Below, one piece after another: positions 34,086-43,980 of a stretch of 64,000 bases of DNA. The notes beneath the pieces are model-generated. The model made no database searches. It was not told the DNA's origin and worked only from the letters and a program-made list of their open reading frames with translations. The stretch is from Sphingomonas paucimobilis NBRC 13935 (GTDB lineage Bacteria; Pseudomonadota; Alphaproteobacteria; Sphingomonadales; Sphingomonadaceae), in NCBI RefSeq assembly GCF_000739895.2, contig NZ_BBJS01000030.1:62001-126000 (forward strand), given 5' to 3'. The position numbers were made by a program, and so were the translations under genes. The number at the start of each line of letters is the position of its first letter. Within the stretch, counting starts at the first letter, position 1.

Positions 34086-34718
34086 ATGGGTCACTCGGCA
34101 ATGGCCCCCGCCTTCCACGTACTTCGCCCTTGGAATGAGGGCCGATTGGTTGGTGCCAAGCGGGCATTTAAGCAGCAGCAAGTTTGGGCCATTCGCTTTT
34201 GGCTGGATCAACATCGGCGAATACGTGATCGAGCGCTGTTCGACCTTGCTATCGATAGAAAATTACGCCGCTGTGACGGGGTCAAAGTTCGCATCGGTGA
34301 TCTGGTATCAGGCGGGCGTGTGCGGGATCGCGCCATCATCGTACAGCAGAAGACCAAGCGTCCTGTTCAGTTCGAACTCATGGATACGGCCCATAAATCA
34401 ATACGTGTGTGGCTGGAACGGCGCGGTGGTACACTCAACGATTCCGTCTTCCCGAGCCGCAACGATTACATGGCTTACATGAGCACACGCCAATATGCCC
34501 GTCCTGTACGGGAATGGGTGATCGGCATCGGCCTGACGCCGCAGGATTACGGAACGCACTCACTTCGGCGAACGAAGGCCTCGATTATCTACAAGGCGAC
34601 CGGCAATCTCTGCGCCGTTCAAATTCTCCTTGATCACGCAAAGGTTGATAGCACCGTTCGCTATTTAGGCGTCGATGTGGAGGACGCTTTGGAGTTGGCC
34701 GAACGAACGGACGTCTAA
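34086..34718 (+). CDS. Tyrosine recombinase / integrase (210 aa)
   Basis: The start at 34086 follows a perfect GGAGGA six bases away. The protein is the short integrase type common in Proteobacteria: LRPWNEGRLVGAKRAF at the N-terminus, LFDLAIDRKLRRCD for the first Arg region, HSLRRTKASIIYKATGN for the His-x-x-Arg box, and LLDHAKVDSTVRYLGVD with the second His and the nucleophile Tyr. It lacks the N-terminal core-binding domain of phage integrases. It lies in a patch of AT-rich accessory DNA and is followed at once by the dispersed 60-bp repeat. Confidence 0.88.
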   Translation: MGHSAMAPAFHVLRPWNEGRLVGAKRAFKQQQVWAIRFWLDQHRRIRDRALFDLAIDRKLRRCDGVKVRIGDLVSGGRVRDRAIIVQQKTKRPVQFELMDTAHKSIRVWLERRGGTLNDSVFPSRNDYMAYMSTRQYARPVREWVIGIGLTPQDYGTHSLRRTKASIIYKATGNLCAVQILLDHAKVDSTVRYLGVDVEDALELAERTDV

Positions 34719-34720
34719 CC

Positions 34721-34780
34721 GGCCCAATTGCGGTCATTCAAAGCCCCCTGCCTGCTTCCTGACCTCGAATATTCGTTCAT
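34721..34780 (+). repeat. Dispersed 60-bp intergenic repeat, copy 1
   Basis: Starts GGCCCAATTGCGGTCATTC and ends TTCGTTCAT. It matches the left half (GACCCAnTTnCGGyCATTC) and, less well, the right half (GCGGACGTTnGTTCAT) of copies at 45311 and 56121. It lies just after the integrase stop. Confidence 0.6.
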
Positions 34781-34876
34781 GTCGATTTTCACAGCAGAAT
34801 TGGACGGGGGCAGCAATGGCAATGGCGCGGAGCGGCGGAAAGCTTCCAGTCCGCTATTCTCGATTTTCGCTTACGG

Positions 34877-35521
34877 TCACTCGTTCAGCAGGGGCAAGCT
34901 TGCTCCCCACTTGCGCGAAAACAGCGTCGCGCATTCTGCATCGGACAGATCCTGCCAATACGCCTCGCGGCTTACCCCCTCGACGATGTCGAGCAATATT
35001 CGTGCGATCGTCTCGTCCGACCGTTCGGATCGCTCCATCGGGAGGACCGCCGTGACGTATCGCCGGTAGAAGGCGAAATGCTGGTCTCGCCAGGAGCCCA
35101 GCCAATGGCGCACGGCGGTGTCCTCCAGCGCCTCCGCCATGAGGATCGTCATGGTCCGTTCGCGTACCCCGCCGTCCGGTTCGCACATGCGGCGGGACAG
35201 CTCCTTCAGGGCGAGCAAGGCGTCGTCGGGCAGGTCCTGGCTCAGCTTGGCGTGTATCTTCGCCATCACCCGGTCCATCACGTCCATCAGCAGCCGGATC
35301 TTGCTCGACCAGCGGCGATAGACGGCCTGCTTGCTGACGCCGACCGACTGGGCGATCTGCTCGATCGAGATATCGAGGCCCTGCTCGACAAAGGCCGCGA
35401 TCGCCGCCTCGACGACCAGATGGCCGATCTCCGCCGCTCGTTCGAGACTGGGGCGGCCGCGCCCGGCTACCGGCATCGCGGGGCCGCCATCGCGCAGGGG
35501 CAGGACCATCCTGTCACCCAT
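34877..35521 (-). CDS. TetR-family regulator at the end of the efflux operon
   Basis: A 214-aa TetR-type protein. The HTH lies in EQIAQSVGVSKQAVYRRWSSK, followed by an all-helical ligand domain. It sits 5 bp after the outer-membrane factor gene on the same strand, so it is likely translated from the efflux operon mRNA. The first ATG (35521) is used here; a later one (MPVAGRGRPSLERAAE) is equally possible. Confidence 0.88.
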   Translation of the reverse strand: MGDRMVLPLRDGGPAMPVAGRGRPSLERAAEIGHLVVEAAIAAFVEQGLDISIEQIAQSVGVSKQAVYRRWSSKIRLLMDVMDRVMAKIHAKLSQDLPDDALLALKELSRRMCEPDGGVRERTMTILMAEALEDTAVRHWLGSWRDQHFAFYRRYVTAVLPMERSERSDETIARILLDIVEGVSREAYWQDLSDAECATLFSRKWGASLPLLNE

Positions 35522-35526
35522 TTTGC

Positions 35527-37017
35527 CTAGTTCAGCCCGCCGCCCAGCGCGCGGTACAGCTCGACCATGTTGCTCTCGCGGTTGAGGCGGGTGGTGACGA
35601 GCAGCTGCTGCGCGGAATAGGCGGTGCGCTGGGAATCGAGCGTCGTCAGAAAGGAGGTGACGCCCGTCCGGTAGCGCGCATCGGAGATCTTCAGGGCGAC
35701 GTTGGCCGCCTCGACCCGCGCGGTCTGTGCCGCGATCTGCTCGTCGATGGTGCCGCGCTGCGCCAGCGCGTCGGCGACCTCGCGGAAGGCGGTCTGGACG
35801 GTCTTTTCATAGGTCGAGACGGCCGCCTGCTGTTGCGCCCGCGCGGCGTCGAGATTGCCGCGCAGCCGCCCGCCGTCGAACAGCGGCAGCGAGACCGACG
35901 GCGCGCCGGTATAGGTGAAGCTGCCGCCCGCGAAGAGCCCACTGAGTGCGGTGCTGATCGTGCCCAGTGTCGCAGTCAGCGAGACGCGCGGGAACATCGC
36001 CGCGCGCGCCGCACCGATATTGGCGTTCTGTGCGATCAGTTGATGCTCGGCCTGCAACACGTCGGGACGGCGCAGCAGGATATCGGAGGACAGGCCGGTG
36101 GGCAGCAGCGGCAAGGCCGCGCCCCCATCGGCCAGGCCCTGTGGCAACAGATCGGTCTGCACCGGCGTACCGACCAGCAGGTCGAGCGCGTTCTTGTCCT
36201 GCGCCACCCGCGTCTTGAGCACCGCGATGTCGTTGCGCGCACCCTGATAGGTCGTCTCGGCCTGGCGCGCCTCCAGTTCCGAGGCGACGCCGATGCGGAA
36301 CTGCGCCCGCGTCAGTTCCAGCGATTGCTCGAACGACTTCAGCGATTCCTGCGAGATGCGCAACTGGTCCTGATCCGAGGCGTAGGTCAGCCACGCCGTC
36401 GCGATCTCGGCGATCAGACTGATCCGGGTCGCGCGCTGGGCTTCCTCGGTCGCGAAATACTGTTCCAGCGCGGCGCGGTTGAGGTTGCGGACGCGCCCGA
36501 ACAGGTCGAGCTCGAAGGCCGAGAAGCCGACATTGGCCGAGTAGAATTCGAGGTTGCGCGACGAGGAGCCCACCCCCGTGCCGAGGCCGGTGCCACCGGT
36601 ACCAGCCCCCGCCCCTGCACCGGTTCCGCCGCCGGCCGCTCCACCCAGCGCGCCCGCTGCGCCCTGGATGTTGTTGGTATAGGTGCCCGAACCCGACAGG
36701 CTGGTCGAAGGGACCAGATCGGCGCGCTGGACACGGTATTGTGCCCGCGCCTGCAGCACATTGGCGGCGGCGATGCGCAGGTCCCGGTTGTTCTCCAGCC
36801 CCAGCGCGATGGTGCGGCGCAGGCGGTCGTCGGTGAAGAACGACTGCCACCCGATCCTGGTGACGTCCGGCGCGTCGGAGGCGGCGGGCGGATAGATGCC
36901 GTCCTGGGGCAGGGTCGCGGGAACGGCCCCCACCGGGCGGATATATTTGGGGGCGAAGTTGCACCCGGCGAGCATCGTGGCCGCCAGCAGGGCGAGCGTG
37001 GATTTGGAACGGATCAT
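35527..37017 (-). CDS. RND efflux outer-membrane factor (NodT/OprM type lipoprotein)
   Basis: A 496-aa protein. The lipoprotein signal reads STLALLAATMLAGCNFAPKY (lipobox LAGC), followed by the typical VPATLPQDGIYPPA start. Two helical repeats of the TolC family are visible (RTIALGLENNRDLRIAAANV; RRPDVLQAEHQLIAQNANIG). A Gly/Ala/Thr-rich insert lies near residues 120-150. It ends the trio MFP-permease-outer membrane factor, and the stop is 5 bp before the tetR start. Confidence 0.93.
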   Translation of the reverse strand: MIRSKSTLALLAATMLAGCNFAPKYIRPVGAVPATLPQDGIYPPAASDAPDVTRIGWQSFFTDDRLRRTIALGLENNRDLRIAAANVLQARAQYRVQRADLVPSTSLSGSGTYTNNIQGAAGALGGAAGGGTGAGAGAGTGGTGLGTGVGSSSRNLEFYSANVGFSAFELDLFGRVRNLNRAALEQYFATEEAQRATRISLIAEIATAWLTYASDQDQLRISQESLKSFEQSLELTRAQFRIGVASELEARQAETTYQGARNDIAVLKTRVAQDKNALDLLVGTPVQTDLLPQGLADGGAALPLLPTGLSSDILLRRPDVLQAEHQLIAQNANIGAARAAMFPRVSLTATLGTISTALSGLFAGGSFTYTGAPSVSLPLFDGGRLRGNLDAARAQQQAAVSTYEKTVQTAFREVADALAQRGTIDEQIAAQTARVEAANVALKISDARYRTGVTSFLTTLDSQRTAYSAQQLLVTTRLNRESNMVELYRALGGGLN

Positions 37018-37020
37018 GGA

Positions 37021-40000
37021 TCAAACTCCCTGCGGCACGGACGGCGCATCGGGGTGGCCATCGTCGTGCGGACGCACATCGCCCTCGGCCCTGCGCTGCT
37101 TGCTGCGGTCGAACAGCCGCATGACGACGACGAAGAACATCGGGACGAAGAAGATCGCCAGGATCGTCGCCGACAACATGCCGCCCACCACCGCGCGACC
37201 GATGGCGTTCTGGCCGCCCGCGCCCGCGCCGTTGGCGATGGCCAGCGGGAACACGCCGAAGACGAAGGCCAGGCTGGTCATCAGGATCGGGCGGAGGCGA
37301 AGTTTGGCGGCCTCGATCGCCGCGTCGAACGCGCTCAGACCCTCGCGCATCTTCTCCTCGGCGAATTCGACGATCAGGATCGCGTTCTTCGCCGACACGC
37401 CGATCGTGGTAATCAGGCCTACCTGAAGATAGATGTCGTTGTTCAGCCCGGTCAGCATGGCGGCCAGCAGCGCACCGACGACGCCCAGCGGCACCACCAG
37501 CATCACCGAGATCGGCACCGACCAGCTTTCGTACAGCGCGGCGAGGCACAGGAAGACGATCAGCAGCGACAGGCCGTAGAGCGCGGGCGCCTGACCGCCC
37601 GACAATTGTTCCTCATAACTGAGGCCGGTCCAGTCAAGCCGGGTGCCGGGCGGCAGCTTGGCCTGCATCTCCTCCATCGCCTTGATCGCGGCGCCTGACG
37701 ACACGCCCGGCGCGGCCTGACCCAAGATTTCCATCGAGGGTTGGCCGTTATAGCGGGTGAGCTGCATCGGCCCCTGATGCCAGTCGAAGGAGGAGAAGGC
37801 GGTGAACGGCGCCATCGTGCCGGTGGCCCCGCGCACATAGAGGTCGCCGATATCCTCGGGCGCCATGCGATAGGCGGCATCGGCCTGGATATAGACCCGC
37901 TTCACCCGGCCGCGATCGATGAAGTCGTTCACATAGGAACCACCCCAGGCGGTCGCGATGGTGCTATTGACGGTCGACAGGTCGAGGCCGAGCGCGCGCG
38001 CCTTGTCCTGGTCGACATTGACCTTGAGCTGCGGCGCGTCGTCGAGCGCATTGGGACGCACGCCGACCAGCGACTTGTTCTGCGACGCCATACCGAGCAG
38101 CTGGTTGCGCGCAGCCAGCAGCTTGTCGTGCCCGATGCCGCCTTCGTCGACCAACTGCATGTCGAAGCCGGTCGCGTTGCCCAGTTCCTGGACGGCGGGC
38201 GGGATGACCGCGAAGATCAGGCCGTCATTATAGCGGGCGAACGCCCCCATGGCGCGACCGATGATCGCCTGTGCCTTGTTCTCGGCGCCCGGACGGTCCT
38301 TCCACTCCTTCATCGGGATGAAGGCGATGCCGCTATTCTGGCCCTGGCCTGCGAAGCTGAAGCCGTTGATCGTGTAGACGCCGCGAATGGCGTCGCCCGC
38401 ATCGCTCAGGAAATGGTCCCGGACGAGGTCGAGGCCCTTCTGGGTCCGCGCCGTGGTCGCCCCCGGCGGCCCCTGGACCAGCGCGATCATCACGCCCTGA
38501 TCCTCGTCGGGCAGGAAGCCGCTCGGCAACCGCATGAACAGGAAGGCCATGCCCGCGACGATCAGCGCATAGACGACCAGCGAGCGCCCCCAGCGCCGCG
38601 CGGTCGAACGGACGCCCTTTTCATAACGGTCGCGCCCACGGTCGAACCGGTCGTTGAACCAGCGGAAGAAGCGCGCGAGCGGGCCATGGCCTTCCGCCTT
38701 GTTCGGGTCGTGCGGCTTCAGGATGGTGGCGCACAGCGCCGGCGTCAGGATCAGCGCGACCGCGACCGACAGCACCATCGCCGAGACGATCGTGATCGAG
38801 AACTGGCGATAGATCACGCCCGTCGACCCGCCGAAGAACGCCATCGGCAGGAACACGGCGGACAGCACCGCCGCGATGCCGATCAGCGCGCCGGTGATCT
38901 CGTCCATCGATTTGCGCGCCGCCTCCTTGGGCGACAGATGCTCGGTGGTGATCAGGCGCTCGACATTCTCGACCACGACGATCGCGTCGTCGACCAAGAG
39001 GCCGATCGCCAGCACCATGCCGAACAGGGTCAGCGTGTTGATCGAATAGCCGAACGCCGCCAGCACCGCGAACGTCCCCGTCAGCACCACCGGCACCGCG
39101 ATCGTCGGGATCAGCGTGGCGCGGAAATTCTGGAGGAACAGGAACATCACGAGGAAGACGAGCACGACCGCCTCGACCAGCGTCTCGATCACCTGCTCGA
39201 TCGACAGCCGCACGAAGGGCGAGGTGTCGTAGGGGAAGATGACCTTGACGTCGGAGGGGAAGGTCTTGGCGAGTTCGTTCACCCGCGCCTTGACCGCGAC
39301 GACGGTGTCGAGCGCGTTGGCACCCGGCGCCAACTTGATGCCGATGCCCGAAGCGGGCTTGCCGTTCCACTGTGCCGAGAAGGCGTAGTTTTCCGCGCCG
39401 ATCGCGACACGCGCAACGTCGCCCAGCCGGACGATCGAACCATCGGTGTTGCTCTTCAGGCGGATCTGCGCAAACTGCTCGGGCGTGGTGAGCCGCGACG
39501 AGACCGAAACGGTCGCGTTGAGCATCTGCTCCTTTGGCGCGGGCTGTGCACCGATCTGACCCGCCGACACCTGCGCGTTCTGCGCCGTGACCGCGTTGGT
39601 CACGTCCGCCATGGTCAGCGCATAATTGTTGAGCTTGATCGGATCGACCCAGATGCGCATCGCATATTGCGAGCCGAAAATCTGGGTATCGCCGACGCCG
39701 GTGACGCGCGACAGCGGATCGGAAATCCGCGAGGCGACGATGTCGGCCAGGTCGTCGGCGTCATGCTTGCCGTTCTCGGAATAAAGGCCGACGAACAGCA
39801 GGAAATTCTGTGTCGCCTTGGCGACGATGATGCCCTGACGCTGCACCTCCTGCGGCAGAAGCGGGGTTGCCGCCTGCAGCTTGTTCTGAACCTGTACCTG
39901 CGCGATGTCAGGGTCGGTCCCCTGCTCGAAGGTCAGCGTGATCGTCACGCTGCCCGCCGAGGAGGATGAGGACGAGAAGTAGCGAAGGTGATCGATCCCC

Positions 40001-40209
40001 TTCATCTGCTGCTCGATGATCTGGGTGGTGGTGTTCTCCAGCGTCTGGGCGTCGGCGCCCGGATAATTGGCGGTGATCGACACCGCAGGCGGCGCGATCG
40101 CCGGAAACTGTGCGATCGGCAGCGTGCGCAGGGACAAAAGCCCCGCGATGACGACCAGCACCGCCAGCACATAGGCGAAGATGGGGCGGTCGATGAAATA
40201 GCGTGACAT
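37021..40209 (-). CDS. RND efflux permease, HAE1 family
   Basis: The start is ATG 40209 ([20 protein letters not shown]). The 1062-aa transporter has the HAE1 layout: the conserved N-terminus with helix 1, [20 protein letters not shown], paired periplasmic loops, and transmembrane helices 4 and 10 containing [16 protein letters not shown] (the Asp pair of the proton relay). It is 5 bp after the membrane fusion gene and 3 bp before the outer-membrane factor. It pumps drugs or solvents from the inner membrane or periplasm. Confidence 0.95.
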   Translation of the reverse strand: MSRYFIDRPIFAYVLAVLVVIAGLLSLRTLPIAQFPAIAPPAVSITANYPGADAQTLENTTTQIIEQQMKGIDHLRYFSSSSSSAGSVTITLTFEQGTDPDIAQVQVQNKLQAATPLLPQEVQRQGIIVAKATQNFLLFVGLYSENGKHDADDLADIVASRISDPLSRVTGVGDTQIFGSQYAMRIWVDPIKLNNYALTMADVTNAVTAQNAQVSAGQIGAQPAPKEQMLNATVSVSSRLTTPEQFAQIRLKSNTDGSIVRLGDVARVAIGAENYAFSAQWNGKPASGIGIKLAPGANALDTVVAVKARVNELAKTFPSDVKVIFPYDTSPFVRLSIEQVIETLVEAVVLVFLVMFLFLQNFRATLIPTIAVPVVLTGTFAVLAAFGYSINTLTLFGMVLAIGLLVDDAIVVVENVERLITTEHLSPKEAARKSMDEITGALIGIAAVLSAVFLPMAFFGGSTGVIYRQFSITIVSAMVLSVAVALILTPALCATILKPHDPNKAEGHGPLARFFRWFNDRFDRGRDRYEKGVRSTARRWGRSLVVYALIVAGMAFLFMRLPSGFLPDEDQGVMIALVQGPPGATTARTQKGLDLVRDHFLSDAGDAIRGVYTINGFSFAGQGQNSGIAFIPMKEWKDRPGAENKAQAIIGRAMGAFARYNDGLIFAVIPPAVQELGNATGFDMQLVDEGGIGHDKLLAARNQLLGMASQNKSLVGVRPNALDDAPQLKVNVDQDKARALGLDLSTVNSTIATAWGGSYVNDFIDRGRVKRVYIQADAAYRMAPEDIGDLYVRGATGTMAPFTAFSSFDWHQGPMQLTRYNGQPSMEILGQAAPGVSSGAAIKAMEEMQAKLPPGTRLDWTGLSYEEQLSGGQAPALYGLSLLIVFLCLAALYESWSVPISVMLVVPLGVVGALLAAMLTGLNNDIYLQVGLITTIGVSAKNAILIVEFAEEKMREGLSAFDAAIEAAKLRLRPILMTSLAFVFGVFPLAIANGAGAGGQNAIGRAVVGGMLSATILAIFFVPMFFVVVMRLFDRSKQRRAEGDVRPHDDGHPDAPSVPQGV

Positions 40210-40214
40210 GGCTG

Positions 40215-41405
40215 TTACTTCGCCTGTGCCTGGGCCTTGCCGGGCTGCGCGGCCGCGGGCTTGGCGTTGGGATCCCATGGCTTGCCCTGCACCGGCATGC
40301 CCGGGCGCAGCATCATGCCGCCTTCGACGATGATCTTGTCTCCGGCCTTCAGCCCGCTGGTCACGAGCCAGTTGTCGCCGACGGACCGACCGGTCTGGAG
40401 CGTGCGCCCCTCGACCTTGTTGCCCGCGCCGATCACCATCACGGTCGCCTGCCCCTTCTCATCACGGCTGACGGCGCGTTGCGGCACGAGGAAGGCGTTC
40501 GATCGGGTCCCCTCGACCAGCGACGCGCGCACGAACATGCCGGGCAGCAACAGGCCGTTGGGATTAGGGAACAGCGCGCGGATCACCTGCGTGCCCGTCG
40601 TCGGATCGACGGTGACGTCGGCGAAGCGCAGCGTCCCCTGGGGACCATAATCGCTGCCATCCTCCAGCTTCAGCTTGACCGGGGCATGGCCGTCACGAGT
40701 CAACTGGCCACTCATGATCTGCTGGCGCAGCTTCAGCAGCTCGGCACTCGGTTCCTGAATGTCGACATAGATGGGGTCGAGCCGCTGAATGGTGGCGAGC
40801 GCATCGGTCTGCGACGCCGAGACCAGCGCACCGGTCGTGAAGACCGATCGGCCGATCCGGCCGGTGATCGGCGCACGGATGGTGGTGCGGGCCAGATCGA
40901 TTTGCGCCGTGCGCAGCGCGGCCTGTTGCGCGGCGACGTCGGCGCGGGCCTGGGCGGCGCTGGTCTGCGCGTTCTCGAATTCCTGCTTGGCGATCGCGTT
41001 GATCTTGACCAGTTCGCCGTAACGGCGCGCCAGCGCGGCGCTCGACGCGATGCTCGCCTGCGCACGGGTCAGCGCGGCGCGGGCACTGGCGACCTGGGCT
41101 TGGTAGGGCGCCGGGTCGATATGGTATAGCGGCTGCCCCTGGCGGACCAGGTCGCCCTCGACGAACAGTCGCTGAGTGATCAGGCCGTTGACCTGGGGAC
41201 GGACATCGGAGGTTTCGAATGCGGCAGTCCTGCCGGGCAACTCGGTTGTGAGGGTGACAGGCTGCTCGTTCGCCACCACATAACCGACTGGCGCCGGCCC
41301 CTGCGCCGCCTGCTGCTGCTGTTGCTTGCCACCAGCACCGCAAGCGGCCAGTGCGAGCAAGGCGGCAGATGCCAACACACGACCCATAAGCCGATTGGAA
41401 GACAT
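40215..41405 (-). CDS. RND efflux periplasmic adaptor (membrane fusion protein)
   Basis: The start is ATG 41405 ([20 protein letters not shown]), a lipoprotein signal with lipobox LAACG, then a Gln-rich tract. The adaptor layout is clear: [20 protein letters not shown], a lipoyl half, a helical hairpin (residues about 105-170), the second lipoyl half ([20 protein letters not shown]), and a C-terminal barrel. It opens the efflux operon, and a TetR gene is divergent from it. Confidence 0.93.
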   Translation of the reverse strand: MSSNRLMGRVLASAALLALAACGAGGKQQQQQAAQGPAPVGYVVANEQPVTLTTELPGRTAAFETSDVRPQVNGLITQRLFVEGDLVRQGQPLYHIDPAPYQAQVASARAALTRAQASIASSAALARRYGELVKINAIAKQEFENAQTSAAQARADVAAQQAALRTAQIDLARTTIRAPITGRIGRSVFTTGALVSASQTDALATIQRLDPIYVDIQEPSAELLKLRQQIMSGQLTRDGHAPVKLKLEDGSDYGPQGTLRFADVTVDPTTGTQVIRALFPNPNGLLLPGMFVRASLVEGTRSNAFLVPQRAVSRDEKGQATVMVIGAGNKVEGRTLQTGRSVGDNWLVTSGLKAGDKIIVEGGMMLRPGMPVQGKPWDPNAKPAAAQPGKAQAQAK

Positions 41406-41428
41406 ATCATTTCCCGCTTGAAAAATTG

Positions 41429-41450
41429 TTTGAGAGCGATCACTCACAAA
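41429..41450. promoter_or_regulatory. Palindrome between the MFP gene and divergent tetR, operator candidate
   Basis: TTTGAGAGCGATCACTCACAAA is palindromic at 18 of its 22 positions, centred on GATC. It lies between the two divergent starts (41405 and 41506), the standard place for the operator of a TetR repressor controlling an efflux operon and itself. Confidence 0.6.
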
Positions 41451-41505
41451 CAGCGGAGTTAGACCCGCCGATCGAGCGCGTCAACCGATTAGAAGAGGCC
41501 CCATT

Positions 41506-42096
41506 GTGACGAATATCGATTGCACAACCCCTACCCGCGCAGAACTGCGCCGGAACATCATCAAGGAGGTCGCCCGGCGCTTGTTCGTCGAAAACGGCTT
41601 TCATGCTACGGGGATAGCCGCGATCGCCAAGGAGTCCGGGGTCGCCGTCCAACAGCTCTACCGCGACTTCCCCTCGAAGGAGGACATCATCGCCGCGATC
41701 GTCGCGGCCGACTGCGAACGGATTGCCGACCAGGAGACGCTCAACACGGCACTGACGAACCGAGATCGCGCCGGAATCATCAGCTGGCTGGTCTCGACGC
41801 CGTGCCGAAAGGATGAATGCGGCGACCGGCTGTTCCTAGAGATCGCGGCGGAGGCGGCGCGCAACGAGCGGATTCGCGCGATCTTCCTCGAGGTACGCGC
41901 CGAAGCCTTCACAAATATCAGCCGCGCCTTCGCCGGATTAATGGGTAGCGACGTAGTGGAGGAAGAGCACCGCACCCTGGCGCAGGCCTTCATGATCATC
42001 TCGCTCGGCTCGGTCTGCGCCCGGACGCTTCATCAGGAGGCCGTGAAGCCCGCCAGCGATAGGTTGATCAAGTGTCTGATCGACGGGGCAAAATAG
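41506..42096 (+). CDS. TetR-family regulator divergent from the efflux operon
   Basis: A 196-aa protein from a GTG start with GAGG upstream. The HTH reads IAAIAKESGVAVQQLYRDFPSK, a standard TetR recognition helix, followed by a helical ligand-binding domain. It is the likely local repressor of the RND operon, with the palindrome at 41429-41450 as its binding site. Confidence 0.92.
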   Translation: MTNIDCTTPTRAELRRNIIKEVARRLFVENGFHATGIAAIAKESGVAVQQLYRDFPSKEDIIAAIVAADCERIADQETLNTALTNRDRAGIISWLVSTPCRKDECGDRLFLEIAAEAARNERIRAIFLEVRAEAFTNISRAFAGLMGSDVVEEEHRTLAQAFMIISLGSVCARTLHQEAVKPASDRLIKCLIDGAK

Positions 42097-42099
42097 TAT

Positions 42100-42648
42100 C
42101 AGACTAATCCCAATTTATCCTCAGCCCAAGCCCGATGCGCCAATCGTATTCGGCACGGTTGGCGTCTCCAAGGTTATTGAGGGCCTTCCTGACCGCGAGG
42201 CCATCTCCAACATGATGATCGACATGGCGGGACGTGCTGTTCGGCGGCATCTTCAGAAAGCAAATGAACAGATCGGCGCGATGAAGACCCGGCTGAAAAT
42301 GCCAGACGCTGGCGGCCTGCTCATCCTAATGAATGAGGCCGAGCCAATGATTGACATTTCTGCGATCGGCTACACCCTAAAAACCGCCTTTGAGACGGTC
42401 GAAGGCGCGTATCCCCACATCACCAACGTATGGGCAATCGTCGAGAGTCACCGGATCGCCATGCCCGGCGGGCGGAAGGGCTTACCCCACCTACACGCCT
42501 TTAAGTCTTTAGACCGTCTGGCCGAACTTAGCTTCATCGAACGATGCTCGGGTCTTGGGAGCATCACGCCGGTTCGCATATGGAACGACTTGAACATCGA
42601 GGCGATTGGAGCGCCATGCGCCCGATCTATGACGACGCCCCGCCGATC
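42100..42648 (+). pseudogene. Gene remnant of unknown function, cut by IS3-family element
   Basis: An open frame with protein-like character and no credible start runs from about 42100 (IYPQPKPDAPIVFGTVGVSK onward) through AMKTRLKMPDAGGLLILMNE to LAELSFIER near 42545. A second frame then continues equally well (MLGSWEHHAGSHMERLEHRG) up to the IS end. So the gene seems to lack its 5' part, carries one frameshift near 42545, and is cut off by the insertion. No family is recognised. No continuation is seen on the far side of the IS. Confidence 0.5.
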
Positions 42649-42708
42649 TGGTCTGCTGCCGGTTTCGTGAACACCGAGATAAGGTGTTTTTGGGACCGGA
42701 GGGTGTGA

Positions 42709-42999
42709 ATGCAACGACGGAAGTTCAGCCGGGAGTTTAAGCTCGAGGCGGTGAAGTTGGTCCGGGAGCGCGGAGTATCGGTGTCGCAGGCCGCCCGGGA
42801 TCTGGACCTTCACGAGAACGTGCTGCGCAAATGGGTGCGTGAACACGGGTCGGATCCTGGCTCGGCCTTTCCCGGTCATGGAATAATGAAGCCCGAGCAG
42901 CAGGGGATTGAGCGGCTACGCCGCGAGTTGGCCAGGATGAAGGCGGAGCGCGACATTCTAAAAACAGCGGCGGCCTACTTCGCCAGGGACTCGATATGA
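42709..42999 (+). CDS. IS3-family transposase orfA
   Basis: A 96-aa protein with an HTH (FKLEAVKLVRERGVSVSQA, RDLDLHENVLRKWVREHG) and a leucine-rich helical C-terminus (IERLRRELARMKAERDILK), the classic IS3 orfA. It overlaps orfB by 4 bp (ATGA). Confidence 0.92.
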   Translation: MQRRKFSREFKLEAVKLVRERGVSVSQAARDLDLHENVLRKWVREHGSDPGSAFPGHGIMKPEQQGIERLRRELARMKAERDILKTAAAYFARDSI

Positions 43000-43843
43000 G
43001 GTTCGAGTTCGTAGCGAAGCACCGGGGGACCTGGCCCGTATCGTGGATCTGCGAAGCGCTCGGTGTTTCGCGCAGCGGCTTTCATGCCTGGCTAGTTCGG
43101 GTGCCCGGAGCGACGAGGAGTTCGGCGCCAGGGTTCGCGCCAGCTTCATTTCCAGCTATCGGACGTACGGTGCACGCCGCGTCTGGCATGACCTTCTGGC
43201 CGAAGGCCCCTCATGTGGTTTGCATCGCGTCGAGCGGCAGATGAGTGTTCACGGTCTGAAGGCGCGCCCGCGACGTCGTGGCTTGCCCAAGGACGACGGC
43301 CTGCGGTCGGTCATTGCCGACAACCTCCTCAATCGCCAGTTCACCGCCGAGGCGCCCAACCAGAGGTGGATCGCGGACTTCACCTACATCTGGACCGCCG
43401 AGGGTTGGCTGTACGTCGCCGTCGTCATCGACCTGTTCTCCAGGCGCGTGGTAGGTTGGTCGATGAGCGACACCATGACCGCCCAGCTCGTCACCGATGC
43501 CCTGATGATGGCGATCTGGCGGCGCGGGAAGCCCGACGCCCTACTTCACCACTCGGACCAGGGCAGCCAATACACCAGCGAGCAGTTCCAGCGGCTGATG
43601 GCCGACAACGGCGTGACCTGCTCGATGAGCCGGTCGGGCAACGTCTGGGACAACGCGGCGATGGAGAGCTTCTTCTCCTCGCTGAAGACCGAGCGGGTTG
43701 GACGGAAAACATATCGTACCCGCAATCACGCGAAGGCCGACGTGTTCGATTACATCGAGCGCTTCTACAATCCGACGCGCCGCCACTCGACCCTGGGCTA
43801 CCTCAGCCCCATGGACTTCGAGCGGCAAGCGCAGGTAGCTTAA
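42996..43843 (+). pseudogene. IS3-family transposase orfB, frameshifted
   Basis: The N-terminal HTH_21 segment MRFEFVAKHRGTWPVSWICE ... SRSGFHAWL is in the frame of 42996. The rest (SDEEFGARVRASF onward, with WIADFTYIW, LLHHSDQGSQYTS and DNAAMESFFSSLK carrying the DDE residues) is in another frame. The join falls between about 43083 and 43112. IS3 elements frameshift between orfA and orfB, not inside orfB, so this copy is probably inactive, or the sequence has an error. Confidence 0.8.
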
Positions 43844-43980
43844 CCTCGTGTCCGCGGAACCGGCAGCAGGCCAGTTCAGCAAATCTACCGAAATGCGGAC
43901 GCTCGTTCATAACGCTCCAAGCATTTAGTCAGACTCCCATTTGCTATTGATGGCGGCGGTGCGAAGCCTATCGTTGTTCA

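Larger units (their letters stand above)
42649..43873 (+). mobile_element. IS3-family insertion sequence (about 1.2 kb)
   Basis: The two transposase frames are bounded by imperfect inverted ends: TGGTCTGCTGCCGG on the left and TGGCCTGCTGCCGG as the complement of the right end, continuing with partial identity to about 32 bp. The ends are TG...CA as expected for IS3. No target duplication is apparent (left flank CCGATC, right flank GTTCAG). It has inserted in, or sits beside, a decayed gene. Confidence 0.8.

Noticed and set aside
35807..37549. 580-aa minus-strand ORF over the outer-membrane factor gene
   Set aside because: Shadow frame of the efflux genes; Arg/Gly/Ala-rich translation without domains.
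37741..39969. 742-aa plus-strand ORF
   Set aside because: Antisense shadow of the RND permease; His/Arg/Asp-rich and without a family.
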